Assembly (NCBI GenBank): GCA_009760855.2
Contig: WPIO01000007.1
Span: 6,356,501 to 6,420,500, forward strand
Length of the DNA: 64,000 nucleotides
Source: Cristatella mucedo
Lineage: Eukaryota; Bryozoa; Phylactolaemata; Cristatellidae
Direction of reading: 5' to 3'
Notes under the pieces: model-generated
What the model was told of the DNA's origin: nothing
Seen by the model: only the letters and a program-made list of their open reading frames with translations
Database searches by the model: none
Shown here: piece by piece, positions 24,801 to 32,347 of the stretch
Layout of the letters: each line of letters starts with the position of its first letter
Position numbering within the stretch: the stretch's first letter is position 1
Made by a program: the position numbers and the translations under genes

Positions 24801-26485
24801 TCTAGGTGCTTCACATTTGCTGCAAAGGAAAACGCGATTGAATGGTGAGTAATATCATGCTTATTAAACAACATGAATAGCATGGTTAGGGGTGACATGC
24901 ACAGGGTCAGCATGCAAGTGTGGTTAGTAGCTGCATGCAGTGTCAGTATACATAAGCACATGAAGGACGAATCACAGGGACCCACTAAATGCTGTCCTAA
25001 ATAGGTGTTTTTTAAGTTCTTTTTAAATGTGGTGAAGTAACAGACCTCCTAACATTTTTAGCAAAATTTTAAACCTAGCAAGTTTGAGTCACGCATTAGA
25101 GCAAATTCTCCCACCAAGTTAGCATTGACGTGAGCAAATAAGCATTATCTCAGGAATGCTGACCTGGGTAGTCTCAGCTGTTTCTGCCGAATCTATCAGC
25201 AGCTACTGATACATTGACCGACAACTCCTTTTTGGTGCTTGAACAATTGTGTTCTTGCCTAGGCATCATAGACACTGTGCTGCAATTGTTTAGGTCTTAT
25301 TTCAGTAGAAGAATTCAGAGGGGAGACGTCAACGGCCGACAGGCATCCAGTGGTCATTTGAAGCATGGCGTGCCTCAAGGATCTGTACTGGGTGCACTTC
25401 TTTTACAATCCATTTTCGACCTCTAGTAGACGTAATCGCCAAGCACAGTCTATGCAGAATTTGCAAGCAGTTGAGACACAGCTGCACTTATACATTGATC
25501 CATACCTGAGTTCCAGCATCTCAAACTCCCTCAGTTTGCATGCAGCATGTATTGCTGACATTCGTACTTTGATGGCAGCACTTTCTTTAATTAAATTACA
25601 GTACTCGCACGCATGCACACACACGCGCACACATATATATATTTCATTTGCATATCCCTCAGAGAACTTAGTCTCTATCCAGGGAGCTTTATATTTACTG
25701 CAGGCTTGAGCCCGTGACCTTAGTCGTTTTATATTACTGCAGACTAGAGCCCACGACCTCTGGTCGTTAAAGGTGAGCATCTTACCCTAGGGTAAAACCA
25801 GCATGGCAACAAAACCAACTTACTATGGGCAAACATGGTGTTAGTGAGAAATTGGACAGCTTAACCTTCTAAATTGCTTTGCCAGCACATCCCAATTAAG
25901 CTGGTCCATGCATTCGTGACATTCAGAGTACGATTCTGTAACTTGCTGCTTGTAGGACATCCCGTCTGTGCAATAAGACACTTACATCAGTAGTTGGTGC
26001 TAAACTTGGCAACTAGGGTTATTTGTCTAGTTCGTTGCAACTGCCATGACAGCACGTTTCATACGTCTTCACTGGCACCCCATCAAGTAGCACATCGTTT
26101 CAGGTTCTGTCATTCACTTCTAAGTCCCTTCACATTCTCTTAAACCGGCCAAACCTATCTGATACCATTAATAATCAGGCCTCCCATTGCACTACTAGCT
26201 CTTCTGACTCTAGTGTTTTGGTTGTGCCCCTATCCAATTCCAAATCTCTTGGACAAAGTGCCTTTAGTTAATAAGCTCCGAAAGCCTGGATCTCACTATT
26301 CTCCAGATTTGACAGCATTAAGAAAACCTGTTCAGGATATGACAAGTACCTAGAAAAAGATCTGGTTCTCTTGTGGTGCTATATACATTTTTATTATTTT
26401 TACATACCCTGGCAGGCCACGGTGGGTACCCTCGCACTTTGGCAAATACTCTGTCGCCGTGTACAAACTCCTCGTTTCCGACCAT
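813..26485 (-). CDS. HDGF: HDGF/PSIP1-family PWWP-domain protein, spliced gene
   Basis: Family members are nuclear chromatin readers; the PWWP domain binds nucleosomes carrying methylated H3K36 and DNA. Exons on the minus strand: 26485-26408, 21782-21712, 19041-18888, 18586-18248, 10121-10028, 4562-4514, 3734-3702 and tentatively 876-813; all have GT-AG borders and matching phases, giving 293 aa. Residues 9-26 contain [17 protein letters not shown], the PWWP signature (PPWP here, PHWP in vertebrate HDGF). Residues 41-50 ([10 protein letters not shown]) and about 53-90 ([16 protein letters not shown], then [10 protein letters not shown]) match the rest of the HDGF PWWP fold. Residues 102-272 are lysine/glutamate-rich with basic nuclear-localisation-like runs, then an acidic serine stretch. 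No integrase-binding domain was seen, so it is closer to HDGF than to LEDGF, though a distal exon beyond the window could change this. Orthology within the family is not resolved. Confidence 0.88.
1319..1385 (+). mobile_element. isolated tRNA-like sequence
   Basis: GATAGCTCAATCGGTTAG resembles a tRNA A box, and GTGGGATCGTTCCTGATC a degenerate B box 40 nt on. No good acceptor stem was seen, so a tRNA pseudogene or a third SINE head is likelier than a working tRNA. Confidence 0.38.
1425..1885 (-). mobile_element. LINE F1-related old relic
   Basis: On the minus strand it follows F1 from the CACTAGATGACCAATTCAGC segment to the AARLV-type region. Strongly diverged, no open frame. Confidence 0.6.
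1886..2342. other. intronic, nothing recognised
   Basis: Short open frames only. Parts (2030-2280) may be an eroded continuation of the F1-related relic to the left. Confidence 0.4.
2343..2412 (+). mobile_element. LINE F2 3' UTR fragment
   Basis: About 70 bp: AGAAAACTCTCCTGTG, ACCCACTTAGTCTTTG and GGAGTTACAGACAAAGATAC, directly before an F1 fragment. Confidence 0.6.
2551..3350 (+). mobile_element. LINE F1 3' end with open C-terminal frame
   Basis: The frame is open to 3112, with [52 protein letters not shown] and APKAWNSLP, the typical CR1/L2 C-terminus after the RT. It is followed by the F1 3' UTR, the GAGATTAAGTTCTCTGAGGG tail and an (ATT)n end. A 5'-truncated, relatively young copy. Confidence 0.88.
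3702..3734 (-). CDS. HDGF: HDGF-like exon 7 (33-nt micro-exon)
   Basis: Acceptor TTTCTATTTTCTAG and donor GTGAGT flank 33 nt. In phase with exon 6 it adds [10 protein letters not shown] after the split Asp, making a run of four Asp after ESS. As a multiple of 3 it could be skipped without frame change. Function is not conserved enough to check by homology. Confidence 0.65.
4514..4562 (-). CDS. HDGF: HDGF-like exon 6 (49-nt micro-exon)
   Basis: Acceptor CATCATTTCAG and a strong donor GTAAGT flank 49 nt. Phase 1 in and phase 2 out fit exons 5 and 7 exactly. It codes for [15 protein letters not shown], a serine-rich stretch with casein-kinase-2-like sites. Found by splice sites and phase, not by homology. 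Confidence 0.68.
4740..4786. repeat. perfect 21-bp inverted repeat, 5-nt loop
   Basis: Arms 4740-4760 and 4766-4786 are exact reverse complements around TAACC. Related unpaired copies of the motif (TTTAACCAAC) lie just upstream at 4702-4730. Possibly an end of a pogo-like transposon, or a hairpin-forming transcript. Confidence 0.8.
5252..5413 (-). mobile_element. SINE-A (tRNA-derived)
   Basis: Full reverse copy: tail with AGAGCCTTAACGGCTATCAC, body GGCAATAAAGGATCGCCC, B box in GGATTCGAACCC, A box in CAGCCGAGGAGGTAAGGTGC. Confidence 0.75.
6424..6598 (+). mobile_element. SINE-A (tRNA-derived)
   Basis: Forward copy: A box TAGCCCGGGTGG, B box GGTTCGAATTC, body CCTTTATTGCAAACTGC, tail GATAGCCGATAAGGC to a T-rich end. 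Confidence 0.78.
7110..7760 (+). mobile_element. Tc1/mariner transposase relic
   Basis: Fragments in shifting frames follow the Tc1 order: [19 protein letters not shown] (helix-turn-helix), [20 protein letters not shown] with KAPLLTK, a FTDESKF-like catalytic Asp block near 7535-7560, and an FGYxGIGAL-like block near 7680-7720. Frameshifts and a poly-G run break it. In HDGF-like intron 5. Confidence 0.68.
7686..7697. repeat. 12-G homopolymer in the Tc1 relic
   Basis: Twelve G in a row break the transposase frame. A second run of 13 G lies at 10801-10813. Both may vary in length or be assembly-sensitive. Confidence 0.85.
8216..8366 (+). mobile_element. SINE-B (tRNA head, LINE-F1-like tail)
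   Basis: A-box-like TTGGTCCAGTGGTTAAG, B-box-like GGGCTCGAGCCCCTCGG, then GTGAAGCACCTG and AGAGATTAAGTTCTCTTGGG ending in ATTATTAATTAATT. Confidence 0.8.
10028..10121 (-). CDS. HDGF: HDGF-like exon 5
   Basis: 94 nt, acceptor TTTTCTTGTCAG, donor GTACAC. It reads [16 protein letters not shown] and on to DAETDE in the only frame that continues exon 4. Composition (basic, then acidic) matches neighbouring exons. Confidence 0.82.
10122..13444. other. HDGF-like intron 4, right-hand unassigned part
   Basis: Contains the F1-related relic at 11745-12265. A minus-strand open frame at 10992-11354 (120 codons) has no recognised family and is probably old LINE or chance. 12270-13444 shows nothing. Confidence 0.4.
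11745..12265 (-). mobile_element. LINE F1-related old relic
   Basis: A minus-strand sequence that parallels the relic at 1425-1885 and F1 proper, with many stops. Lies in HDGF-like intron 4. Confidence 0.6.
13445..13836 (-). mobile_element. LINE F1 3' part (downstream of the F2 block)
   Basis: F1 C-terminal coding end and 3' UTR with the AGCACTCTCAAAGAACTTA tail and (ATT)-type terminus in reverse. It forms one broken copy with 15455-15675. Confidence 0.75.
13837..15454 (-). mobile_element. LINE F2, CR1/L2-type reverse transcriptase, frameshifted
   Basis: The best preserved non-LTR RT in the window. Minus-strand frames carry the RT core: [11 protein letters not shown] (palm motif A), [18 protein letters not shown] (motif B), [12 protein letters not shown] (motif C), then [11 protein letters not shown] and the thumb/C-terminal part. 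A frame change near 14635 lies between motifs B and C, and a stop lies upstream near 15340, so the copy is dead. Its 3' end is cut off within the C-terminal region and it is flanked on both sides by LINE F1 sequence in the same orientation. Confidence 0.9.
15455..15675 (-). mobile_element. LINE F1 5' part (upstream of the F2 block)
   Basis: Matches F1 from the LVHAFVTS region to the LTFRSL region on the minus strand, and stops where F2 begins. Confidence 0.7.
15705..16165 (-). mobile_element. LINE F1 old copy with 3' tail
   Basis: Diverged F1 with an internal deletion. Reads through the [15 protein letters not shown] segment to the tail motif and an (ATT)-like end near 15720. Confidence 0.65.
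16166..18094. other. HDGF-like intron 4, left-hand unassigned part
   Basis: A/T-rich, no repeats or exons recognised in about 1.9 kb. Confidence 0.45.
18095..18165 (+). mobile_element. SINE-A tail fragment
   Basis: AAGGCTCTTCTACTGCTATA and AGGCTGTTGAATCAACTG match the SINE-A 3' end; the head is not recognisable. Confidence 0.45.
18248..18586 (-). CDS. HDGF: HDGF-like exon 4 (basic low-complexity region)
   Basis: 339 nt, phase 0 at both ends, donor GTACTC. 113 residues: a Ser/Thr/Ala-rich half, then two related basic-acidic units, each with SKAEEE followed by Lys/Arg-Gly runs, then [12 protein letters not shown]. This fits the disordered, nuclear-localising linker of the family. The intron before it is only 301 bp, by far the shortest of the first five. 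Confidence 0.85.
18888..19041 (-). CDS. HDGF: HDGF-like exon 3 (end of PWWP domain)
   Basis: 154 nt, acceptor CAACTTCAG, donor GTAAGG. It codes for residues 51-101. LLPKDLF, KHKFAKP and [10 protein letters not shown] align with the family's GPKDLFPYEE, KEKFGKPNKR and SEGLWEIENN. It ends in an acidic DQDDTEEDQ stretch after the domain. Confidence 0.92.
19543..20002. mobile_element. non-autonomous DNA transposon (MITE-like) with terminal inverted repeats
   Basis: The left end TGGTCGGCCCTCATTTATAG and right end GTGGCGAGGGACGACTG form imperfect inverted repeats, flanked by TA on both sides. The interior has GAATACCTGTTAACGACCCG, ACGCTTTTAACATTATTAAA and CCTCTGGACACGAAATAACA. From memory it closely resembles a short repeat common in fish genomes. 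No transposase frame. It lies in HDGF-like intron 2. Confidence 0.65.
20520..20612 (-). mobile_element. LINE F2 3' UTR fragment
   Basis: Reverse copy of the F2 tail (ATATATCTCCTCTGTAATGC, then AGGAGAGTTTTCTTAAGC) in HDGF-like intron 2. Confidence 0.6.
20613..22004. other. HDGF-like intron 2/1 sequence around exon 2
   Basis: Apart from exon 2 (21712-21782), nothing recognised. Confidence 0.45.
21712..21782 (-). CDS. HDGF: HDGF-like exon 2 (PWWP core)
   Basis: 71 nt, acceptor TTTTTAG, donor GTGAGT. It codes for residues 27-49 and two bases of Thr50, including [10 protein letters not shown], the counterpart of the LPIFFFGTHET strand of LEDGF/HDGF. It is too short to stand out as an open frame; it was found by following the domain and phase. 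Confidence 0.88.
22005..22085. repeat. GT/GAGT-rich simple repeat
   Basis: Imperfect (GT)n and (GAGT)n, for example GTGAGTGAGTGAGTGAGTGT, in HDGF-like intron 1. Confidence 0.8.
22325..22830 (+). mobile_element. LINE F1 old copy
   Basis: Follows F1 from the [11 protein letters not shown] segment through the GTCTTGCCATTCTCTTGC region to an (ATT)-like end. Many indels. Confidence 0.65.
22935..23460 (+). mobile_element. LINE F1 younger 3' fragment
   Basis: Near-consensus F1 from [19 protein letters not shown] to the 3' UTR and tail, ending in ATTATTATAATT. The frame breaks near the end of the ORF. Confidence 0.82.
23461..24151. other. HDGF-like intron 1, unassigned
   Basis: Low-GC. Segments such as CTTGGTTAATTGAAAGCG and CTCGCTAACTGAAAGTG are reminiscent of DNA-transposon ends but not enough to call. 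Confidence 0.35.
24152..24245. repeat. degenerate minisatellite, CGAATTGTCCG units
   Basis: Five or six units of CGAATTGTC followed by CGG, TGC or ACC spacers over 94 bp, between an A/T-rich stretch and the interrupted F1 copy. Might be a transposon end. Confidence 0.6.
24435..24748 (+). mobile_element. LINE F1 RT, N-terminal part of an interrupted copy
   Basis: Codes for [12 protein letters not shown] and the following RT fingers to NFCPVSLM and FLSK, where an antisense F1 fragment interrupts it. Stops present. Confidence 0.65.
24749..25035 (-). mobile_element. LINE F1 3' end inserted antisense in another F1
   Basis: Begins on the plus strand with AATAATAATAATAATGCACT, the reverse of the F1 terminus, then the reversed 3' UTR. 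It splits the RT of the plus-strand copy at the FLSK motif. Confidence 0.78.
25036..25656 (+). mobile_element. LINE F1 RT, middle part of the interrupted copy
   Basis: Resumes with [18 protein letters not shown], then [16 protein letters not shown] and [14 protein letters not shown] (RT motif B). Degenerate, several stops. Confidence 0.65.
25605..25645. repeat. (AC)n(AT)n microsatellite
   Basis: CACACACGCGCACACATATA inside the F1 relic of HDGF-like intron 1. Confidence 0.8.
25657..25795 (-). mobile_element. SINE-B inside a LINE F1
   Basis: Reverse copy: CAGAGAACTTAGTCTCTATC tail, an internal duplication of the TTTATATTACTGCAG segment, and a tRNA-like head with CCACGACCTCTGGTCG. Confidence 0.65.
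25796..26400 (+). mobile_element. LINE F1, 3' part of the interrupted copy
   Basis: Continues from the [15 protein letters not shown] region to the tail (CTCTTGTGGTGCTATATACA) and an (ATT)-type end that stops about 8 bp short of the HDGF-like exon 1 donor. Confidence 0.6.
26408..26485 (-). CDS. HDGF: HDGF-like exon 1 (coding part)
   Basis: The ATG at 26485-26483 opens 26 codons ending in the PWWP signature (PPWP, residues 21-24). The donor after AGG is GTATGT at 26407. A good acceptor (TTTTCTTTTCTAG) sits three bases before the ATG, so an untranslated first exon probably lies upstream in the CpG-rich block to the right. The phase at the donor is 0. Confidence 0.88.
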
Positions 26486-26589
26486 CTCCTAGAAAAGAAA
26501 AACGGCCATTGTGCAGCAGAAAGCAAGACGGCTGTCTATCAGCACCAGGCAATCCTGGCGCCCAAAGAGTGCATCACATATGCAGCCAT

Positions 26590-27460
26590 TCTCGTTGACT
26601 GCTCGGTTCAGGCTGGCCGGCACGTGCTGGCCGGCACGTCCGACAGCTACACGGGGCCGTAGGATGTGAAAGAGGGCCAGGGCAGCCCCGGTTTTCGGGG
26701 ACCTACGAGAGGGGTTAGCAGAAAGTAAAGGTTAGGTGACTCAACTGTCATTTGTATAGCGGTAGAAGAGCTTTTGAGCTATCACCATGCTCCCTGCAGC
26801 ATATTATAATGGATTGTCTGCAGCAGGACTCGAACCCACGACCTTGTTTGAGGAGTGCGAACACCTTACCCGTAGATCCAGAGCCAGAAAAATATAAGAA
26901 TGCGAAATTTGGCGTCGAGTCGACATTGGCTGAGTACTTGGTCGTCCGAGGAGTCGCCAGAGTGCATTTCTACCAGAAAGCGCCGGCGCAAAGAAAGCAG
27001 CGACATAGCGCTGACAAGCCGAGATAGGAGGACCTCTAAGCAGCGACACGATCGGAGGTGGTGGCGGCAGTGGAGGCAGCCGATTTGCGGTGAACAATAA
27101 AAAGTGTCTGGACAGCCCGCGGCGACTTGTGCATGTTAAAGATTTCGCTATGGGGCGGCAATTGCGGTGCCACTCACTCGAGCCGCGGGAGGAGACCGGA
27201 CGAGCCACTACGAGGACGGCCGAAGCTGGTAGCATAACGTGGCGGTACGTCCGGTACGAACCTCGGCGCGAAAAGTTAAGCAGACAAGCCACAACGGGCT
27301 ACCGGCCTACCAACTGCACTATTTTCAGAATCTGGTCAGCGCGGTTGTATGACAGCCGCGGCTAGCCATCACGAGATCACTATAATAGCGCTGCAGCACT
27401 GCAAATAACGCGGCAAGCACGGACGCTACCTCTGCACAGAAGATCCAGGACCATTAAAAG
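26590..27460. promoter_or_regulatory. CpG-rich 5' flank of the HDGF-like gene
   Basis: CpG-dense, GC-rich sequence next to the first coding exon, unlike the A/T-rich surroundings. It includes a tandem repeat around 26612-26638 with a CACGTG E-box, a SINE-A copy (26738-26872), and open but unrecognised frames on both strands. A promoter and a non-coding first exon are expected here; the start site cannot be placed. Confidence 0.5.
26738..26872 (-). mobile_element. SINE-A in the HDGF-like 5' flank
   Basis: Reverse copy with TCATTTGTATAGCGGTAGAA, a diverged body and B box in GACTCGAACCCACGACC. Confidence 0.68.
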
Positions 27461-27969
27461 CTATTTAAGAAGATTTTAAAGTAAAGCGCGCACGCCTTTG
27501 AACAGAACGAGCAATGCACGGACTCATACTTTGCCCAGCAGAGTTTGCGTTAATTGAAAATCCCGCCGCGCACGTTCTTGAAAACCAAGGCGCCAATACC
27601 AGGTAACTCTTGAGGTTGAATATGAATCGCTGTTGCGACGCTATAGCTCTTAGCGATGCCACCTAATCACTGCTGCAGATGAACATTGATAAAAAGTATA
27701 TATAAATGTGTGTATATATATATATTTATTTATATTTAGTTTTGAGCATATTTTCATCATACTAGAGGTCGTCTATGCTTGTATATTAGGTATGTCCATG
27801 TAGAGCCGTAATCTTGCTCTTATCGAAATCTGCTGGTTCTCGCCCAGCGTAAAAGGTTCATGTGGTAACATCTGTACGAAGAAGCAATACGTAGATATCA
27901 GCGTCTCCATTTTTAAATCTAAAAAATGTGAGGTCTAAATGGGCGGTTAAGCTCTAGAGTTCTGTGTTC

Positions 27970-28400
27970 GCGCTCAACACCCAAGCAGCTTTCGGATAGC
28001 ATAGAAACTGAATGCACGGCCCTTAAGATATTTGACGTTACGAAGGGGCGCAATTAATCGTCCAGAGTAAGAGCGGGTGGTTCGGTGAGAGGCATTTTGG
28101 GAACATAATTCTGACGGGTGCGCCGAAGCCAGAGAATAGAGTGATCTAAAGGTGATTGACAGAATCTTTAAGTCAATGCGCTGCTTCATAAGAACCAGTA
28201 ATGATCGGTAAGCAGTTATGTAATATGGCTGCTGCGAAGTTTAGGACAGATTAGTCTAGATGCTGAGTATGGGCTAAATATAAGCAAGCGTCTTGTTGCA
28301 AAGGCATAAAGATCTCCAAGCAGTGAGATACAAAAGAATATTCGGGATGTCGTGAATGCATGGACTAGCATGACTGGTATTTTTTTGTCCATGCAAGACC
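27970..28400 (-). mobile_element. LINE F1 relic
   Basis: The minus strand reads MKQRIDLKILSITFRSLYSL and FKYLKGRAFSFYA-like segments, then on its 5' side the LVHAF-like region. Old copy. Confidence 0.65.
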
Positions 28401-29839
28401 ATATTGTTGCAACATTACCAGCATGAAATTAGGGTGACGGCTATGGAGCCGAAGTGCTAATCTTGTGAAAAGTCATTTCAGTATTGCAACACTCAATAGG
28501 TGCATAACGAAAGCCCCTTACGGCTCTCTTAAGCCTTGTGGCCCCGTTGGTTAACAGACCCCCTTGGGTTCACTCCGAAGGAGTCCGGTCCGAAAAAGCA
28601 CCCACTAGATAACACGTGATTACATCGCTAGGGACGTTAGTTTCCTCTGGAAAACAAACCTTTGAGTCTTCGCACCGAAGTCAGCACAGTTAGTTCAGCT
28701 CTTCAGATTCTCTAAGCAAAGTGGTACACGAAATTTTCATTAATTTGCTCGAAGTCCCTTACCGAAACACCGTTCAGTAGCCTCTTTACATTCTTCTAAG
28801 AAGAAATGCATACGCCCACTCAGAGAGCCTGCAGAAACCCCATATCGTCTGGCATTACGGCCTCGCCTGACTTGCGAGAGTTACAACGATGCAGGAACCT
28901 CGCCTCTTGACGATCGCAGCATTGATCCGTTGGTTTGAATTCTTCGTTGTGCTTACAAGCGAGCCTATGCCCGCGTGAAAATCACGGGATAACTCCAACT
29001 TCGCTTCGGAATTCGTGCCCGAGTGGCAGCCGTTTGCGAAGCGTTTATTTGCCTTTGCGCTTGTATACCTGGAGAATCAGGATTTCTGAACGATCCCCCC
29101 CCAAGAGCAGCGAGAACTGCCACTACTGCTCATTCTAGTTTGTCACAAGAGCCTTGAGGTGACATTGCTTGAACTACAGCGAAATTTCGAGAATGACAAA
29201 GCCGGCACTCGATCGGTTTATTAGTTCACAGCCACAAATCTCGTAGCACCATTTTCATCAAAGTTGTCGCGATACAAAACTTCCAACTTCTAAAACATTG
29301 TCGACGGAAACTTACTCACCGACTTCAAAAGCACGTGGCGCTCCTGGGAATCTTCATTTTCTTGCTGCTGTAAAGTTTGTCCTAGGTGACGTATTCGTTG
29401 AGCTTCAAAAAGGACAACGTTCCATATTCAGTCTCGCTGTGGTTGAGTTTGATGAAACTATTGCTTTTGGCAAAAGATGCAGTGGATTTCTAATGCTGTT
29501 TTACTCGTTGCTGTCTGCAATAATTCAGCATTCATGCGTACAAGACGCTTGCACTCTTATTTGATCCATGCTATACAATTTTGGTACTTTCTCTCTGGTA
29601 GTTGTTTCTCATTTTTTACTTGCTCAAGTAAAAGTTTTTTACCTATGCAATACAATCTTCCATTCGCAACTATAATCGAATGGAGTTGCTTCTTCGTTGA
29701 CCAGCCCCGGCTTGTGATCTTCTGCCCACTCAATTTCGTGCTCCGATATCAATGGGTACCCGCCATTGGGTGGGGGAGGGTATTTTCAAGTATTTAGAAT
29801 AACAGGGATCTATGTAAGGTCATATTTTCGCAATTTATG

Positions 29840-29841
<2 letters not shown>
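28401..29841. other. intergenic, non-repetitive block without a recognised gene
   Basis: Moderate GC with scattered CpG and no LINE or SINE match. No exon chain could be built on either strand. Confidence 0.4.

Positions 29842-29895
<54 letters not shown>
29842..29895. repeat. (CT)n microsatellite
   Basis: About 27 uninterrupted CT units in the intergenic region; the GA strand is minus. Confidence 0.92.
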
Positions 29896-29896
<1 letters not shown>

Positions 29897-30041
29897 ACAC
29901 TCTCTTCCTCTCTCTTGTTGAATTTAAGCACCAAGTGGATCCATTCTTTCACGTGTATGCAGACGACACTCTGCTGTACATATAGTATGATAAGTAAGAG
30001 ACTGCACTTCCAATGAAGGAAAAAGAGGCCTGCTCGTTGAA

Positions 30042-30103
30042 CACACACAACACACACACACACACACAAAACACACACACAAACACATGCACAAACAAAC
30101 CCA

Positions 30104-30147
<44 letters not shown>

Positions 30148-30162
30148 CATATATATATAATT
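30042..30162. repeat. (AC)n and (AT)n compound microsatellite
   Basis: Interrupted (AC)n followed by ATATATATATACATATATAT. Confidence 0.92.
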
Positions 30163-30334
30163 TAAAGAATATATTTATAAATAAACAGTCTTGTGCATAG
30201 GGCCTAAAGAGCATTTAGTCTGTTTTCAGACGTTTTGCAAATCAAAGCAAGAGAACAACTAAGCAATCGTTAATGAATCATGCAAAGGCAAGCGTGCAGA
30301 AGCATACAACTCTCACCAGAAGACCAGATCAGCT

Positions 30335-30970
30335 CCCAAGTCAAGTCTGCCTGCTTTCAGCTAAGCAACGTTGCTAGAATTCGGGCCTGCTTAGACAGGG
30401 ATACCTCATCTAAATGGTCAATTTCAAGGCTGTGTCACTAACTTGTAGATCCCTGTATGTCACTAACTTGTAGGTCCTTGTATTCTGTTGCTTCAGCCTA
30501 CCTATAAGAACTATTACACCACAGGCTAGGCATCGTAAGAATGCTTTTCTAAATAAAATTGATTAGAATAACCTCGAAATAACTTCAAATTCTGTGGAGA
30601 CCGTGCCTTCAGTTCACATGCTCAAAGCCTGGAACTCACTCTCGACTGACATCAAAACATCCAATGACTCAATAACATCTAAAAGCAGCTAAAACGCACC
30701 TGTTTCTCACAGCATTTTGTGAGTCCTTATGATTTATCCTCTGAGTACTAATGTGTTATGATACTACGCATGTTACCACTAACCATATTTACAAGATAGC
30801 ACTGTGGTTGTTACCTCTAAATATATTATGGTTGTTGACAATGTGCATGTAACTAGTAACCAGCATGTGACTACTAAACATACGATCATGCTTCCTTTGC
30901 AGCATATGTAAAATGCCTACAAAGAGATTAAGTTATTCGAGGGCCCTATACGAATGTATTATTGTTATTA
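30335..30970 (+). mobile_element. LINE F1 copy, degenerate
   Basis: Starts near CAGCTCCCAAGTCAAGTCTG and runs through an internally deleted C-terminus to the 3' tail and ATTATTGTTATT end. Confidence 0.68.
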
Positions 30971-30974
30971 TTAT

Positions 30975-31680
30975 GATCCCTTCCTGCTTTCCAGCATATC
31001 GAACTCACCCAACTTCCTCGCAGCATATATTACTGACATCTGCACTTGGTTGGCAATAAGATTTCTTAAATTTAATTTCGATGAAATCAACTTACTACAA
31101 AAACTAAAGTCAGTGATACTCGGAAATTGGACAGCGTAATTCTCAAAAGTGGGCCCCTGCAGACTGCATGCATCCTAGGTGTCCTGCTCAAAAATGATCT
31201 ATCAATAGTTGACCACATCAGCTCCGAAGTCAAGTCTGCCTGCTTTTACGATTGATTGCAAGGTTCTTTCCTTTACTGTTAGGCCCTATCATTCTCTTGC
31301 TCCAGTCCACCAATCTTAGATACTTGCTAATCAGACTTCGCATCGTACCATGCACTCTTCTGACTCTAACCAAACTCAAATCCTTTGGCGATCCTGCCTC
31401 CAGTTAGTATGTTACCAACGCCTGGAACTCACTACTACTGACTGACATCGCATCAGCCCCTTACTTAATGACATTTAAAAGAAGCTAAAAATCTACTTGT
31501 TTGTCACAGCATTTGATCTATCCCTGTACATTGTCCTTTTATGTTGATGCCTGCAGAGACTGGTGCATGCTATTACTAGCCTATTGACTTGCTTCCTTTC
31601 CAGTATATGCTAAGTATTTAGAAAGGGAGTAAGTTCCCTTATGGCACTATACAACTACTTCATTATTATTAATATTTGTT
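30975..31680 (+). mobile_element. LINE F1 copy, head-to-tail with the previous one
   Basis: Begins in the region coding SNSPNFLAAYITDICTW and ends with a degenerate F1 tail and ATTATTATT. Internal deletion after VKSACF. Confidence 0.65.
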
Positions 31681-31829
31681 TAGTGCATAAGAATCTTAAA
31701 ATTAGTAATAGTCACTAACCATCATAATCAATTGACCAATATTGCTCAAACTTTCCTGTGCGATAAAGGTTTTCAAAGACACTGAGTTAAGTTGAGCTAG
31801 TTACAGTATCACTGCCAATATAATGACTC

Positions 31830-31835
31830 TTTATT
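31830..31835 (-). promoter_or_regulatory. candidate ACSF3 polyadenylation signal
   Basis: AATAAA on the minus strand, about 515 nt past the ACSF3 stop. No nearer canonical hexamer was noticed. It lies in A/T-rich sequence, so chance occurrence is possible. Confidence 0.35.
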
Positions 31836-32347
31836 TGCACCAATGATACGTGCAAAATAAAGAACTATTTTAGTCAATCAATAAAAGGTTTTGTGGGAGC
31901 AAGTGTTACCCTATTCCATCACAGTGGCAGCGATTTTGCATAGCAAAATCATTTAACAAGTCATTTAATCATTGAATCACCATTTAATAAGTTCGAAATA
32001 TGTATTGCATAATGTCATGATCACAACAGGAAGAAATCAATTTATCTTCTAGAAAGCTATGCTAAGCATCGAAAAGAATGCCTGGGTTGCTCCCACTTAA
32101 CAAACGGTAAACTGATCGGTTGGAGCATGCACAATCTAGATGCAACGACATCTGGAAAGCACTTGCACCGCTTCGGAATTAGTCCGTGTGGTGCAAGCAT
32201 AAGAGAATGCTCCAGCAGCACAACAAGCCCCACAAAGCAAGCTTGGGTCAGGAAGCAATCGCATTGCACTACACTTTCGGAGGTTTTCCTTGTTTGAGCA
32301 CAAGAGACCCGATGTTTCTCCGTGACACGCGGTGACTGCACTCTTCT

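Noticed and set aside
27090-27365. Plus-strand 91-codon frame in the CpG-rich block as a divergent gene
   Set aside because: Arg-rich chance frame in GC-rich DNA, with minus-strand frames equally open.
29794-30214. Cys/Val-rich frames on the minus strand
   Set aside because: They come from the (AC)n and (CT)n microsatellites.
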